64,000 nucleotides of DNA, from contig NZ_CANRKH010000002.1 of NCBI RefSeq assembly GCF_947631165.1, positions 62,001 through 126,000 on the forward strand, given 5' to 3'. Under the pieces are notes generated by a model. The model worked only from the letters and a program-made list of their open reading frames with translations, ran no database searches and was not told the DNA's origin. Shown in pieces: positions 8,261-17,997 of the stretch (position 1 is the first letter of the stretch; the number at the start of each line of letters is the position of its first letter). Origin of the DNA: an uncultured Dysosmobacter sp. Lineage in GTDB: Bacteria > Bacillota > Clostridia > Oscillospirales > Oscillospiraceae. Position numbers and translations under genes: made by a program.

Positions 8261-9520
8261 TCAGCTCTTGGCTTCCTGCTTGTTCAGGTCCTTCTTGTAC
8301 CAGTCCTTTCCGTACAGGAAGCGTGTTACCAGCATGGAGGCCACAGTGTCACCGCAGGAGTTGATGAGGGTGCAACCTGCGTCAAAGAGCTGGGTCATCA
8401 TCAGCAGCACGGGCAAAGCGATGGAGGGGAAGCCAAAAGCAGAGATCACCATGGTCTCCATGGCAGCGCCGCCTCCAGGTACGGAGGAAACAGCCACGGA
8501 ACCGGCCACCGCGATAACTAGGGCGAACACAAAGTCACCAATATTGTTCAGCGGATGACCGAACAGGGCGCAGCAGAGGACGATCTCATAGATGGTGGCA
8601 ATGCAGGCTCCGTCCATATGGCAGGTGGCGCCCACCGGGACTACCACGGAGCTGACCTCCCTGGGGACCCCCAGCTTGTCGCAGGCATCCAGCTGCAGGG
8701 GAAGCGTGGCGGCGGAAGAACGGGTGCCCAGCGCCGTCAGGGCCGGGGTCAGGATGTTTTTGAAGAAATTTCTCACGCCCCAGGACCCGGCCGCCAAAAA
8801 GGCGTACAGGGCAAGAAACGCAAAGAAGTACACGATAGCCGCGGGATAGTAGATCAGCAGCCCCCGGGCATAGCTCTTGAGCAGGTCAGGACCATAGGTG
8901 CCGGTCAGATTGGCGAAATAGGCCATCAGGCCCAGAGGCGCCAGCTTCATCAGCAGGGCTACCATCTTATAGAATACCAGGGACATATTGCTGAGCCAGG
9001 ATGCCACAGGACGGCCCTGTTCTCCGAGAATAGAAACCGTAAGACCGAAGAAAACTGTAAAGACGATCAGGGCCAGAATATGGAATCTGGAGATGACCAG
9101 CGGAAAATCACTGACGGTAAAGGTATTGACGATCTGCTCACCGATACCCGCCGAGGCCGCTGCGGCGGCAGCCTCTCCGGACTCGATCTGTATGGAAGTA
9201 TCCACCCCGAAGATGCCGGTGATGATAAACATATAGATGCCGGCGATAGCGGCGGTCACGATAAAGATGCCGATAGTCAGCACCAGCAGCTTGCCGACAC
9301 GCTTGGTATCCGCGATGTTTGCGATGGAGCTGGAAATGGAAAAGAAGATCAGCGGCACCAGCAAAACAAACAGCAGGTTCAGCCAGATCTGGCCAATGGG
9401 GTAAAGAAAGGACGCTTTTTCTCCCAGAAGCAGCCCCAGAATGGCGCCCACAATGACAAATACGATCAGGATCAACGGTTCCCGGTAAGATGATCTCTTT
9501 TTTTCGATCTGTGTGCTCAT
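8261..9520 (-). CDS. Dicarboxylate/amino acid:cation symporter (DAACS family)
   Basis: The 419-residue membrane protein has several hydrophobic helices and the family signatures: serine-rich TRSSAATLP in hairpin 1, and GATCHMDGACI in TM7 where GATxNMDG is usual (Asn replaced by His). VSSVPGGGAAMETMV follows in hairpin 2, with LFDAGCTLINSCGD in TM8. It should import glutamate/aspartate, C4-dicarboxylates or a neutral amino acid with Na+ or H+. Start ATG 9520 is preceded by GGAGGG. It is transcribed from a promoter with an adjacent palindrome and probably shares an mRNA with the hydrolase downstream. Confidence 0.9.
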   Translation of the reverse strand: MSTQIEKKRSSYREPLILIVFVIVGAILGLLLGEKASFLYPIGQIWLNLLFVLLVPLIFFSISSSIANIADTKRVGKLLVLTIGIFIVTAAIAGIYMFIITGIFGVDTSIQIESGEAAAAAASAGIGEQIVNTFTVSDFPLVISRFHILALIVFTVFFGLTVSILGEQGRPVASWLSNMSLVFYKMVALLMKLAPLGLMAYFANLTGTYGPDLLKSYARGLLIYYPAAIVYFFAFLALYAFLAAGSWGVRNFFKNILTPALTALGTRSSAATLPLQLDACDKLGVPREVSSVVVPVGATCHMDGACIATIYEIVLCCALFGHPLNNIGDFVFALVIAVAGSVAVSSVPGGGAAMETMVISAFGFPSIALPVLLMMTQLFDAGCTLINSCGDTVASMLVTRFLYGKDWYKKDLNKQEAKS

Positions 9521-9573
9521 AAGTATTCCCTCCATATTTACTTCAGTCTAACTCTTTGCTTGGCCTATATAAT

Positions 9574-9627
9574 CATACTACAATAGTATGTTAATGGTTA
9601 TTATACCATAAATTTCTAATAAATCAA
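9574..9627 (-). promoter_or_regulatory. Promoter and palindromic operator of the DAACS carrier gene
   Basis: On the minus strand TTGATT (9627-9622) and TATAAT (9605-9600) have a 16-bp spacer. CATACTA-caa-TAGTATG (9574-9590), a perfect 7-bp inverted repeat, lies right after the predicted start point, where a repressor would block transcription. Confidence 0.6.
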
Positions 9628-9648
9628 TAGAAACCTACTTTACTTATA

Positions 9649-9890
9649 GGAATACTTGGACTTCTTTGGCCTACTCAAGAGTGAACTTCTTTATTTGTAA
9701 ACCTTTGAATCTGTGGAACACTTCAAGCAGGAACTTATTGATTATCTCGATTACTATAACCACCATCGCATCAAGGCAAAGCTAAAGGACTTGCCGCCTG
9801 CTCTTCACAGACAACAAGCCCTTTTGGCTGCTTAAACAATTTCCTTATCTCAATTTCAAATATTGTCTAACTTTTTGGGGGCACTTCAGA
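9649..9890 (+). mobile_element. IS3-family (IS150-like) transposase 3' remnant
   Basis: The frame ending at TAA 9833-9835 reads EYLDFFGLLKSELLYL, an in-frame stop, then ESVEHFKQELIDYLDYYNHHRIKAK and so on. This is the C-terminus of an IS3-family OrfB after the catalytic Asp region. The sequence TGTCTAACTTTTTGGGGG that follows at about 9866-9883 is the typical right end of IS150-group elements. The 5' part and left end are missing. A dead fragment in the gap between the DAACS carrier and galM. Confidence 0.75.
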
Positions 9891-9945
9891 ATGGGTCCCC
9901 GCTTTTATCCACGGGCAATTATTGAGCGTTTGCCTTTTATAGATC

Positions 9946-10974
9946 TTAGCGAAAGGAAAACCGTGTCTTTCGCTGATAGATTTTTCCTTGCGGCAATAAC
10001 GGGGAGGGGAAGTGTGGAAAATGGATTGCATCGGGGTAAGTCTGCGTTTCCAAGCAGAGACCAGCAAAAGGCTGGTAAACCTCCCCGTTCTTACCAGTCA
10101 GACTGTTGTCCAGATAATTTCCGCTGTACACCTGTACACCGGGCTGATCACTTTCCACCCGCATAGTCAGCAACCCGTCAGAAGAGGTCACCTCGGCCAC
10201 TGGGCCGAAGGTTCCCAAGGGCTTTTCCAGAACATAGTTGTGGTTGAAACCAGAGCCCTTTTTCATCTGGGAATCCTCTGCAAAGACACGATCCCCGATG
10301 CGGGCGCCTTGCCGACAGTCGAACGGGGTCCCCTCCACCGACAGGATGCGGCCAGTGCTGGAGCAGGCGTCATCGATTTCGGTAAAGGCGTTGGCATACA
10401 GCGTCAGGGTCTCATCCAAGATATTTCCTCTGTGGTCCTTTTCCAGATTGAAATAGCTGTGATGGGTCAGATTCACCACGGTATCGCGGTTGCTGACGGC
10501 CGTATAATCAATGCGCAGGGCCGTCTCAGTCAGGGAGAAGGTAATACGGGTATCCAACTGGCCAGGATATCCGCCGTCCCCGTCTGGACTCAGATAGCGC
10601 AGAGTCACAAAATCTTCCGCAGCATCCAGTACCTCAAAGGAAACGTTCCAGAAGCCGTGGGAACCACCGTGGAGGTGATTGGGCCCTTCGTTTGCCTCCA
10701 AAGAGAAGGCTTGCCCGCCGATATCAAAGGAAGCACCGCTAATGCGATTGGCGCAGCGGCCAATCACAGTGCCGATGTAAAAGCCCTGATCCAAATAGTC
10801 GGCGAAATCAGAAAAACCCAGGACAACATCTCTGGTCTTACCGGCCCGGTCCTTTACCTTCAGGCTTTGGAGGACACCGCCATAACTGAAAATCACAGCG
10901 GCAATCCGGCTATTTTCAAGTATGACGCGCTCCACCTTGCAGGCGTTTACACTGCCAATCTGTTCTCTCTTCAT
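9946..10974 (-). CDS. galM: Aldose 1-epimerase (galactose mutarotase family)
   Basis: The enzyme interconverts alpha and beta anomers of aldoses in the cytosol. Seen: the NHLHGG loop with a catalytic-type His, GRCANRI, the second His in LTHHSYFNL, and the base Glu in LETQTYPDAIH. Length (342) is normal. ATG 10974 is chosen; a GTG at 10995 would overlap the upstream gene. It is the last gene of the sugar-importer operon, so it probably acts on the imported sugar. Confidence 0.92.
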   Translation of the reverse strand: MKREQIGSVNACKVERVILENSRIAAVIFSYGGVLQSLKVKDRAGKTRDVVLGFSDFADYLDQGFYIGTVIGRCANRISGASFDIGGQAFSLEANEGPNHLHGGSHGFWNVSFEVLDAAEDFVTLRYLSPDGDGGYPGQLDTRITFSLTETALRIDYTAVSNRDTVVNLTHHSYFNLEKDHRGNILDETLTLYANAFTEIDDACSSTGRILSVEGTPFDCRQGARIGDRVFAEDSQMKKGSGFNHNYVLEKPLGTFGPVAEVTSSDGLLTMRVESDQPGVQVYSGNYLDNSLTGKNGEVYQPFAGLCLETQTYPDAIHFPHFPSPLLPQGKIYQRKTRFSFR

Positions 10975-10979
10975 GGTGA

Positions 10980-12437
10980 TCAGTGCATCCGCCACATGTT
11001 GTTTTTGACCTTCAGATACTCGTGGAGGCCATAGGATCCGTATTCACGGCCGCTGCCACTGTTCTTGTTGCCGCCAAAGGGACAAGCCATATGCATGCCA
11101 TTGGGCAGGTTCACCCACACGGAACCGGCGTTCAGACGCTGGGCAATGCGGTAGCCCTTCTTCAGGTCCTCAGTGAACACATTGGCGCCCAGGCCGAACT
11201 CGGTGTCGTTTGCCAAGCGGATAGCATCCTCGATATCCTTATACTTGCAGACGCACAACACAGGGCCAAAGATCTCCGTGTGCCACACATCCATATCGGG
11301 TGTCACGTCCGTCAGGATGGTAGGCATGTAGTGGGGGGCACTGCCGCAGCCATTCTCTGTGTAGCGGTGGCCGCCGCAGTAAATCTTGGCGCCCTGCTCC
11401 ACAGCGTGCTTCACGTGGGCGTCCACCTTCTGCAGGTGCTCCTCGCTGATTAGCACGCCCATACGGGTCTCATAGTCTAGGGGATCACCAATCTTAATCT
11501 GCTCGCACTTATGTTTCAGCATGGCCAGATATTCGTCGTAAACATCCTCATGAAGAATGACGCGGGTCATGGCACAGCAGACCTCACCCTGGTTGAAAGT
11601 AAAGCCCTCAATCTGGCAGGTGGTAGCGATGTCGATGTCTGCGTCAGGCTCCACAATTACGCCGCCTTTGCCGCCTAGTTCCAAAACCAGCTTCTTCATC
11701 ACGGGGGAATCCGCAGACAGGTGCATCAACTTGCGGCCCACTTCCTCGGAACCGGTGAATCCGACGACATCGACCTCCCTATTGCTGACCAAGGCGTTGC
11801 CCACCAGGCTTCCCTGCCCGTGGATTACGTTCACGACACCCTTAGGGAAACCAGCCTCTTCAAAGACCTCGCCCATGATGGCGGCCGTGGTAGGTGTGAT
11901 GGAGGACGCCTTGATAACGCAGGTGTTGCCGGCGGCCAGAGCAGGAGCCAGGCTGCGGGTCAGCAGGTGCAGGGGGAAGTTGAAGGGGGCAATAATGGCA
12001 GCCACGCCAAAGGGCTCATATGTCACAAAGTCAAAGTCACGATTGTTGATGTCACCCAAGGGGATCACATCACCCTTGATTTCTCTGCAAAGATCGGCAA
12101 AATACTCAAAGGCCCAGATGGAAACGCGAGTATCAAAATCATAGGTGTCAAACACCGGCTTGCCGGTCTCCATGGCTTCTACCTCAGCCATCTCCCGGCG
12201 GCGCCGCTTCATAATTTCCGCAGCCCTCCGTAGGTAATCGCTGCGGGTCTCGCCATCCAGCCCGGACCAGACGGGGAATGCATTCCGCGCCGCCTTGCAG
12301 GCCCGGTCCACATCTCCCAGAGTAGCGGAGGCAAAGCGGTTGACCTCTTCGCCGGTTGCCTTATGATAGGAAACAAAGGTCCTGCCATCCTCGGAGTCTA
12401 CCCACTCATTATTGATATACAGCTTATACTCTTTCAT
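10980..12437 (-). CDS. NAD(P)-dependent aldehyde dehydrogenase
   Basis: The 485-residue ALDH has the cofactor and catalytic motifs: PFNFPLH, GFTGSEEVG, LELGGKGG with the catalytic Glu, and FNQGEVCCAM with the nucleophile Cys, followed by EIFGPVL. It is close to lactaldehyde/glycolaldehyde/betaine-aldehyde-type enzymes, but the substrate cannot be read from sequence. Start ATG 12437 follows GGGAGGT; the longer frame to 12509 lies inside the ATPase gene. The start overlaps the ATPase end by 14 bp, so translational coupling is likely. In a sugar operon it may oxidise the sugar or its cleavage aldehyde. Confidence 0.9.
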   Translation of the reverse strand: MKEYKLYINNEWVDSEDGRTFVSYHKATGEEVNRFASATLGDVDRACKAARNAFPVWSGLDGETRSDYLRRAAEIMKRRRREMAEVEAMETGKPVFDTYDFDTRVSIWAFEYFADLCREIKGDVIPLGDINNRDFDFVTYEPFGVAAIIAPFNFPLHLLTRSLAPALAAGNTCVIKASSITPTTAAIMGEVFEEAGFPKGVVNVIHGQGSLVGNALVSNREVDVVGFTGSEEVGRKLMHLSADSPVMKKLVLELGGKGGVIVEPDADIDIATTCQIEGFTFNQGEVCCAMTRVILHEDVYDEYLAMLKHKCEQIKIGDPLDYETRMGVLISEEHLQKVDAHVKHAVEQGAKIYCGGHRYTENGCGSAPHYMPTILTDVTPDMDVWHTEIFGPVLCVCKYKDIEDAIRLANDTEFGLGANVFTEDLKKGYRIAQRLNAGSVWVNLPNGMHMACPFGGNKNSGSGREYGSYGLHEYLKVKNNMWRMH

Positions 12438-13947
12438 GTTCTGTACCTCCCATATCGAAGGATGCCTGCATAATGGCATCCTGACTGAAATTCTCACGGT
12501 CAAACTCACCAGAGATTCTGCCGTTGTTGATGACTAAAATGCGGTCACAGATACCAAGGAGCTCCAACAGCTCAGAGGAAACCACAATCACCGCTACACC
12601 TTCGGCGGCCAAGGAATTGATAATGTTGTAAATTTCCACCTTCGCTCCCACGTCGATGCCGCGGGTAGGCTCATCCAGAATCATCACCTTGGGACCAGCT
12701 GCCAGCCACTTGGCGATGACACCCTTCTGCTGGTTGCCGCCGCTGAAATTTTTGATCTGACGCTCTGCATCCGCAGGGCGTATTTGCAGGTTCACGACAT
12801 ATTTGCCGGCAAGCTCGTCCCGCTTTTTCCTGTTCACATGGCCAAAATGGCAAATCTGGTCATGGTTGGGTAGGCAGATATTGTCTTTCAGACTCATGCC
12901 CAGAACGACGCCCTCCCGTTTGCGGTCCTCCGGCACCAGGGCAATGCCGGACTTTTTCGCCTGGCTGGGATTCTTAATCTGAACAGGCTTGCCCTCCATC
13001 AGGATTTCCCCGCTGTCAGGCTTGATGATACCGAAGATACTCTTCATAATCTCGGTCCGGCCGGCACCTACCAGGCCGGAAATGCCGAGAATCTCGCCCT
13101 TTTTTGCAGAAAAGGAGATATCCTGGTACATACCCTTTTTGCTCAGGTTCCGAACCTCAAGGGCCACCTCATTGGAGGCCTCCGTGATCTTGAGTGGGAA
13201 ATAGTTGCCCAGCTCGCGGCCCACCATTTTGCTGACAATATAATCTTTTTCCGTGTCGTGGTTCTGATTGTTGATGGTCTCAATGATCTTGCCGTCCCGC
13301 AAAACCGTTATGCGGTCGCAGAGCCGGATGACCTCCTCCAGCCGGTGGGAGATATAGATGATGGACATGCCCTTGGTCTTCAGATTTTGAACGATTTCAA
13401 AAAGGCCCTCTGTCTCCCGCTCGGTCAAAACAGCTGTGGGTTCATCCATGACCAAGATGTCGATGTCGTCAAACACGGCTTTTCCAATCTCCACCAGTTG
13501 CTGCATGGCGACGCTCATATACTTGACTTTGGTCTGTAGGTCGAAATCACGGACGCCCAGCCGGGCCATGGCCTCGCCTGCCTGCTTCTCCATTTCACTC
13601 TTGCAGAGATGGCCCATTCCCTTGATCTTTTCGCGGCCCAGGAACATATTCTCAGCCACATCCAGCGTGGGTACAAGGTTGAATTCCTGATAGATTACGC
13701 CTACCTTGTTGGCGATAGCGTCAATTGGCTTTGTAATCACGGTTTTCTTGCCATTGATTTCGATTTCGCCTTCTTCCGGCACATAAACGCCGCCGAGAAT
13801 CTTCATCAGGGTAGACTTGCCCGCGCCGTTTTCACCTACCAAGGCGTGCATCTCGCCGCGTCTCAACTCAAAATTTACATGATCCAGTGCAACCACGCCA
13901 AGGAAGCGTTTGGTGATGTCCTTCATTTTTAAGATCATGTCACTCAT
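12424..13947 (-). CDS. Sugar ABC importer ATPase, two fused domains (RbsA/MglA/XylG type)
   Basis: The 507-residue protein has two nucleotide-binding domains. The first has Walker A GENGAGKST, a signature-like YMSVAMQQLVEIGKA and Walker B VMDEPTAVL. The second has the degenerate Walker A GLVGAGRTE usual for this family, signature FSGGNQQK and Walker B ILDEPTRGID. It powers monosaccharide uptake with the permease and binding protein encoded upstream. Start ATG 13947; the gene is 12 bp from the permease. Confidence 0.95.
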   Translation of the reverse strand: MSDMILKMKDITKRFLGVVALDHVNFELRRGEMHALVGENGAGKSTLMKILGGVYVPEEGEIEINGKKTVITKPIDAIANKVGVIYQEFNLVPTLDVAENMFLGREKIKGMGHLCKSEMEKQAGEAMARLGVRDFDLQTKVKYMSVAMQQLVEIGKAVFDDIDILVMDEPTAVLTERETEGLFEIVQNLKTKGMSIIYISHRLEEVIRLCDRITVLRDGKIIETINNQNHDTEKDYIVSKMVGRELGNYFPLKITEASNEVALEVRNLSKKGMYQDISFSAKKGEILGISGLVGAGRTEIMKSIFGIIKPDSGEILMEGKPVQIKNPSQAKKSGIALVPEDRKREGVVLGMSLKDNICLPNHDQICHFGHVNRKKRDELAGKYVVNLQIRPADAERQIKNFSGGNQQKGVIAKWLAAGPKVMILDEPTRGIDVGAKVEIYNIINSLAAEGVAVIVVSSELLELLGICDRILVINNGRISGEFDRENFSQDAIMQASFDMGGTEHERV

Positions 13948-13959
13948 AAAGGCACCCCC

Positions 13960-14919
13960 TTATTTCCTTTTGGTGCGGGTATAGCTATCGAAAATGCAGA
14001 CCACAATGATAATTGCGCCGACGACAACGGTCTGCCAGTACATATTCACGTTCAGAAGCACCAGCGCGTTTTTGATGACGCCCAGCAGCAGTGCGCCCAG
14101 AAGCGTGCCGATTATGGTGGCATCGCCGCCGGCCATAGAGGTTCCACCCACCACCGCTGCTGCTATGGAGTCCGTATCGAAATTCAGACCGGCGTTGGGG
14201 TTGCCCGCGTTCAGACGGCCCACCATGATTACACCGGCGATACCGGCCAGCAGGCCCGTCAACGTATAGACCATGGTCTTATAGCGTTTAACGTTGATAC
14301 CAGATAACACGGCTGCTGTTTCGTTGCCGCCGATGGCGATTACTCGAGTTCCGAATCGTGTACTGTCCAGCAGGTATGCGGAAATCACCACCAGCACAAT
14401 CATCACAACTGCCATAATGGGAACCGAGCCCCAGTAGCCATTGCCCAGCATCCAGACGAACTCGTTATCCAGTGCGATGGGGAATCCCTTGGTGATGATG
14501 TACGTTAGGCCGCGGGCTACATTAGCCATACCTAGGGTCACAATGAAGGGCGGCAGGTTAAACGTGGTGATAATCAGGCCGTTGATAAAGCCAACCAGCA
14601 CGCTGGTCAGCAGTCCCAGGATGACTGCCGTCCAAGAGTTGATTCCTAGTTGGAAAAGCTTTGTCATCACAATACCGGCAAGGCCCAGCGAATAGCCGAC
14701 AGACAGATCGATGCCGCCTGTTGCCAAAACAAAGGTCTGGCCGACGGCAATGATGCTGATCAGACTGATCTGCTTTAGCAGATTGAACAGGTTGTCCTCC
14801 GTCTTGAAGGTATCCGGCCGTGCCACGGACATGACAACAAAAATTCCAATCAAAATAAGCATCATGGTGCTTTCTCTTTTCAAAGCCAGTGCCTTTACAG
14901 CATTTTTTTTCTGGGTCAT
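13960..14919 (-). CDS. Sugar ABC importer permease (RbsC type)
   Basis: The 319-residue integral membrane protein is of the BPD_transp_2 family: many hydrophobic helices, FVLATGGIDLSVGYSLGLAG, NGLIITTFNLPPFIVTLGMANVARGL and the EAA-like coupling region IGGNETAAVLSGINVKRYK (each a family landmark). It presumably homodimerises and pairs with the double ATPase. Ribose/xylose/galactose-type importers share this layout; the sugar is not known. Confidence 0.94.
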   Translation of the reverse strand: MTQKKNAVKALALKRESTMMLILIGIFVVMSVARPDTFKTEDNLFNLLKQISLISIIAVGQTFVLATGGIDLSVGYSLGLAGIVMTKLFQLGINSWTAVILGLLTSVLVGFINGLIITTFNLPPFIVTLGMANVARGLTYIITKGFPIALDNEFVWMLGNGYWGSVPIMAVVMIVLVVISAYLLDSTRFGTRVIAIGGNETAAVLSGINVKRYKTMVYTLTGLLAGIAGVIMVGRLNAGNPNAGLNFDTDSIAAAVVGGTSMAGGDATIIGTLLGALLLGVIKNALVLLNVNMYWQTVVVGAIIIVVCIFDSYTRTKRK

Positions 14920-14941
14920 AATGTTCCTCCCTCAGAGATAA

Positions 14942-14978
14942 CTGTAGCAGACAAGGGACACACCCTTGTCTGCTACAG
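14942..14978. repeat. Perfect 16-bp inverted repeat between binding-protein and permease genes
   Basis: CTGTAGCAGACAAGGG (14942-14957) pairs exactly with 14963-14978 around ACACA. No T-run follows in either direction. Its position after the binding-protein gene suggests an mRNA-stabilising or partial-attenuation hairpin that raises binding-protein over permease expression (inference). Confidence 0.75.
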
Positions 14979-14992
14979 CCGGTTACGCAATA

Positions 14993-16009
14993 TTATTTTT
15001 CAACGTAGGACGGCTCATCGACATAGGTGTCAATGTTATTAATCGTAATCTCCACAGAACCGGTATCATTGTAGGCTTCCACGCTCTCGCCGTCGCACAG
15101 GGCGTTGAGCGTATCTATGATTTGCTCAGCCCAAGTGGTCTGTCTCTGGGCAACGATCGCCTTGATGTAACCATCGCGGACACCCTGTAGGTTGTCCTCC
15201 ATGTCGTCGAAGGTCAAGATCAAGTGGTCGGGATCATCCTGCCAGCCCTTGGCCTTCCAAACAGAGGCAGCAGCGGGACCAGCAGTGGCATCGATACCAA
15301 TCAGGGCATCAAAGTCGGGATGAGCCTGAATCATGTTTTCAGTGCAGGTAACGGCCTTCTGGGGATCGCCTTCGCTGGGCTGGGTGTCCACAACCTGGAT
15401 GTTGGGATACTTCTCAGCTAGATATTCCTCGATGCCGCGAATGCGCTCATTCAGACTGAACTGGGTAGGCAGACCGGTCAGAATGACAATCTTGCCCTCG
15501 CCGTTGAGGTTCTTGCCGATGACCTCGCCCAGATGGCGACCAGCCTTGTAGTTATCAGTGCCGATGAAGGCCAGCGCATCGCTGTCGGGAGCCTCGGACT
15601 CAAAGCAGATAACCTTGATGCCTTTTTCAATTGCCTTATTGATGGTGGGAACCAGAGCGGAGGTGTCGGTGGGGCCAATAGCAATGCCGTCGACGTTCAT
15701 GGAAATCAGATTTTCCATGATCTCAATCTGCTGCTGAGCATTCGAGGAATCGGGTGCCTTGGTAATAATAGTGCAGTTATTGGTCTTGGCATACTCCTCA
15801 GCATCGGCGCCGATGGGCTCGAAGAAAGGATGCACAATGGGATACACGATAGCAAACGTCCTTTGGGCCTCGCCAGTGGGCTCCTGGGTTTCCGTCTGAC
15901 CGCCCTCGGGAAGCTTGCTTTCCGTCTGCTTCTGATTGCTGCATGCTACTAGAGACAGGATCATGCAAACGAGCATCAGACACGCAAGCAATCTCTTTGT
16001 GAACTTCAT
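14993..16009 (-). CDS. Sugar ABC importer substrate-binding lipoprotein (RbsB type)
   Basis: The N-terminus has a lysine-rich signal peptide and lipobox LVAC, so the mature protein should be a membrane-anchored lipoprotein. The body is a periplasmic-binding-protein type 1 fold: AIVYPIVHPFFEPIG, GIAIGPTDTSALVPT, FIGTDNYKAGRHLGE, QPSEGDPQKAV and IGIDATAGPAAAS, as in ribose/galactose binders. First gene of the operon, divergent from the sensor kinase, which probably controls it. Confidence 0.93.
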   Translation of the reverse strand: MKFTKRLLACLMLVCMILSLVACSNQKQTESKLPEGGQTETQEPTGEAQRTFAIVYPIVHPFFEPIGADAEEYAKTNNCTIITKAPDSSNAQQQIEIMENLISMNVDGIAIGPTDTSALVPTINKAIEKGIKVICFESEAPDSDALAFIGTDNYKAGRHLGEVIGKNLNGEGKIVILTGLPTQFSLNERIRGIEEYLAEKYPNIQVVDTQPSEGDPQKAVTCTENMIQAHPDFDALIGIDATAGPAAASVWKAKGWQDDPDHLILTFDDMEDNLQGVRDGYIKAIVAQRQTTWAEQIIDTLNALCDGESVEAYNDTGSVEITINNIDTYVDEPSYVEK

Positions 16010-16209
16010 TTCATCTTCCTCCTATTTTTTGATTACACGGCCACTCGGCCTGTGTGCTTGCATTCTAACAGAAATAATTTTGTCTGGATACGTCTATTCT
16101 TTAAAAAAACATTCCTTTTTTTTGGAGGTTCGAAAAACCGTATGGCAAATTGGGCGATATACTTATATAATAGGTTTACAGAAAGCAACACCATCTGACA
16201 GGAGGCCCC

Positions 16210-17997
16210 ATGCAGATTCTTCGTCACATCAAGCACATCCCGCTCCAGCGGGTCATTGCGCTCCTCTTTCTCCTGTTCTCGCTTCTCCCAACACTTCTCA
16301 TCATCGGCTTTGCTTATCGGGTGGCCGCCAAGGAGGTGGAGGCACGGGTTCAGACCCAAGTGGAACAGACCGCCCAGCACGTGGACGCAGAACTGAATAT
16401 GGTAATCAAAGAGGCCGCTCGCTTGATGAATTATACGTCCTCCTATACCATTTCCAATTTCCTCAACAGCAAGAGTGAGGAAGCCCGTTATAAAAACGCC
16501 AGGGCTGTGGGGGAAGTATTCGACATCATCCGGCAAACCCAGTCCAGCAACTCGTACGTTCTGGATATGAGCGTGGTGGGCATAGATGGTCATTGTTTCA
16601 GTGAACGCAACGGATATTTTGTTCTAAAGCATCCTTTCAGTTCCTACCAGCAGTTCGCAGCGGTGGCCGCACGCCCCCGCATAGTCCATGTACTGGGCGT
16701 TTCCGTCCCCTTGCGGGACCGCGACTGGGAAAAAAATGCGCTCACAGTCTCCTCCGCCGTGTTCAAAATCAGCACAAATGAAGTCTGCGGTATTCTGCTG
16801 GTCACTGTCAGCAAAAATTTCGTAGAGGACACCTTGGAACGCGCTAAGCCCTCCCCCAGTGGGCAGACCTTCGTGGTAGACAACGATGGGACAAACCTGT
16901 TTTCCCCAAAAGGGACCGCTGTCTTGAGCAGCGGAGAAATCCGTGAGATTCTGAACGCTCCGGACAATGGACTTCTTAAAACCAAAACGGCGCTCGTGGT
17001 ACACCGTACACTGCCATCCACCGGATGGACCATCATATCCGCGGCACCCAACGCTGAGATTTTCCGTGCGGTATACCAGCTGCGCCTCATTGCACTCTCC
17101 ATGTTCCTGGTATCCCTGCTGTTGCTTCTCCTGATCAACACGTTTTTGTCCAGATACATCGTCCGCCCTATCCTGCGGCTCAAATCACTGATGCAGTCCG
17201 CCACGTCAGGTAATCTGGATATTGAGATTCCCCAAATGAACGAGCAGGTGGAGATTATGGCGCTCTATCAGAGCTTTGACGCCATGCTAACCGAAATCAA
17301 GAACCTCCTGAGCCGTATCGTGACGGAGCAAAACAACCTGAAAAAATCGGAACTGCGGACTCTGCAGTCTCAAATCAATCCTCATTTCCTGTATAACACG
17401 CTGGATAGCGCCGTCTGGGCGGCAGAGGGCAACAACACTAGCGAGGCCATCGACCTCATCACCTCCCTCTCCTCCTTTTACCGTCTGACACTCCGTAGCG
17501 GGATGGACGTAGTTCCCTTTGATACAGAGGTACATCACGTCTCCTACTATCTCCACATCATGCAAAAGCGGTACCAGGATATTTTGGAGTACAGCATCGA
17601 CGTTGCCCCTGACACGCTGGGCGCTCGTTTCCCCAAAATCATTCTGCAACCAATCGTGGAAAACGCTATTTACCACGGCATCAAAAACAAGCGGTATGCC
17701 CAGGGTGAAAAGGGGCGCATTGAGATTGTGGCCCGTTCGGATGCAAATGGCTTTCTGGAAATCACAGTGTCCGACACCGGAATTGGCATGAATGAGGAAG
17801 AGACTCGCATCCTCCGAGAAAAGATACAGGAGGGAGTTCCCCAATCCGGTCAGAGCTATGGCCTGATTAATGTCAACCTTCGCCTCCGGCTGATGTTTGG
17901 AGAACAGTATACCTTGTGGCTAACCAGCTACCCTGGACGCGGCACAACCATCAAGATTCGTGTGCCGCTGATCAAGGAGGATTTCGATGAGCTATAA
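16210..17997 (+). CDS. Membrane sensor histidine kinase, YesM/LytS type
   Basis: The 595-residue protein starts with a transmembrane helix (residues ~20-40), then an extracellular sensing region to ~285, a second helix, a HAMP-like linker, and a His_kinase domain with SQINPHFLYNTLD (phospho-acceptor His near 391). The HATPase domain has VENAIYHGI (N-box) and DTGIGM (G1-type motif). It is cotranscribed with the AraC-type regulator at 17987 (11-bp overlap) and divergent from the sugar importer, so it likely senses the sugar, perhaps through the binding protein. Confidence 0.93.
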   Translation: MQILRHIKHIPLQRVIALLFLLFSLLPTLLIIGFAYRVAAKEVEARVQTQVEQTAQHVDAELNMVIKEAARLMNYTSSYTISNFLNSKSEEARYKNARAVGEVFDIIRQTQSSNSYVLDMSVVGIDGHCFSERNGYFVLKHPFSSYQQFAAVAARPRIVHVLGVSVPLRDRDWEKNALTVSSAVFKISTNEVCGILLVTVSKNFVEDTLERAKPSPSGQTFVVDNDGTNLFSPKGTAVLSSGEIREILNAPDNGLLKTKTALVVHRTLPSTGWTIISAAPNAEIFRAVYQLRLIALSMFLVSLLLLLLINTFLSRYIVRPILRLKSLMQSATSGNLDIEIPQMNEQVEIMALYQSFDAMLTEIKNLLSRIVTEQNNLKKSELRTLQSQINPHFLYNTLDSAVWAAEGNNTSEAIDLITSLSSFYRLTLRSGMDVVPFDTEVHHVSYYLHIMQKRYQDILEYSIDVAPDTLGARFPKIILQPIVENAIYHGIKNKRYAQGEKGRIEIVARSDANGFLEITVSDTGIGMNEEETRILREKIQEGVPQSGQSYGLINVNLRLRLMFGEQYTLWLTSYPGRGTTIKIRVPLIKEDFDEL

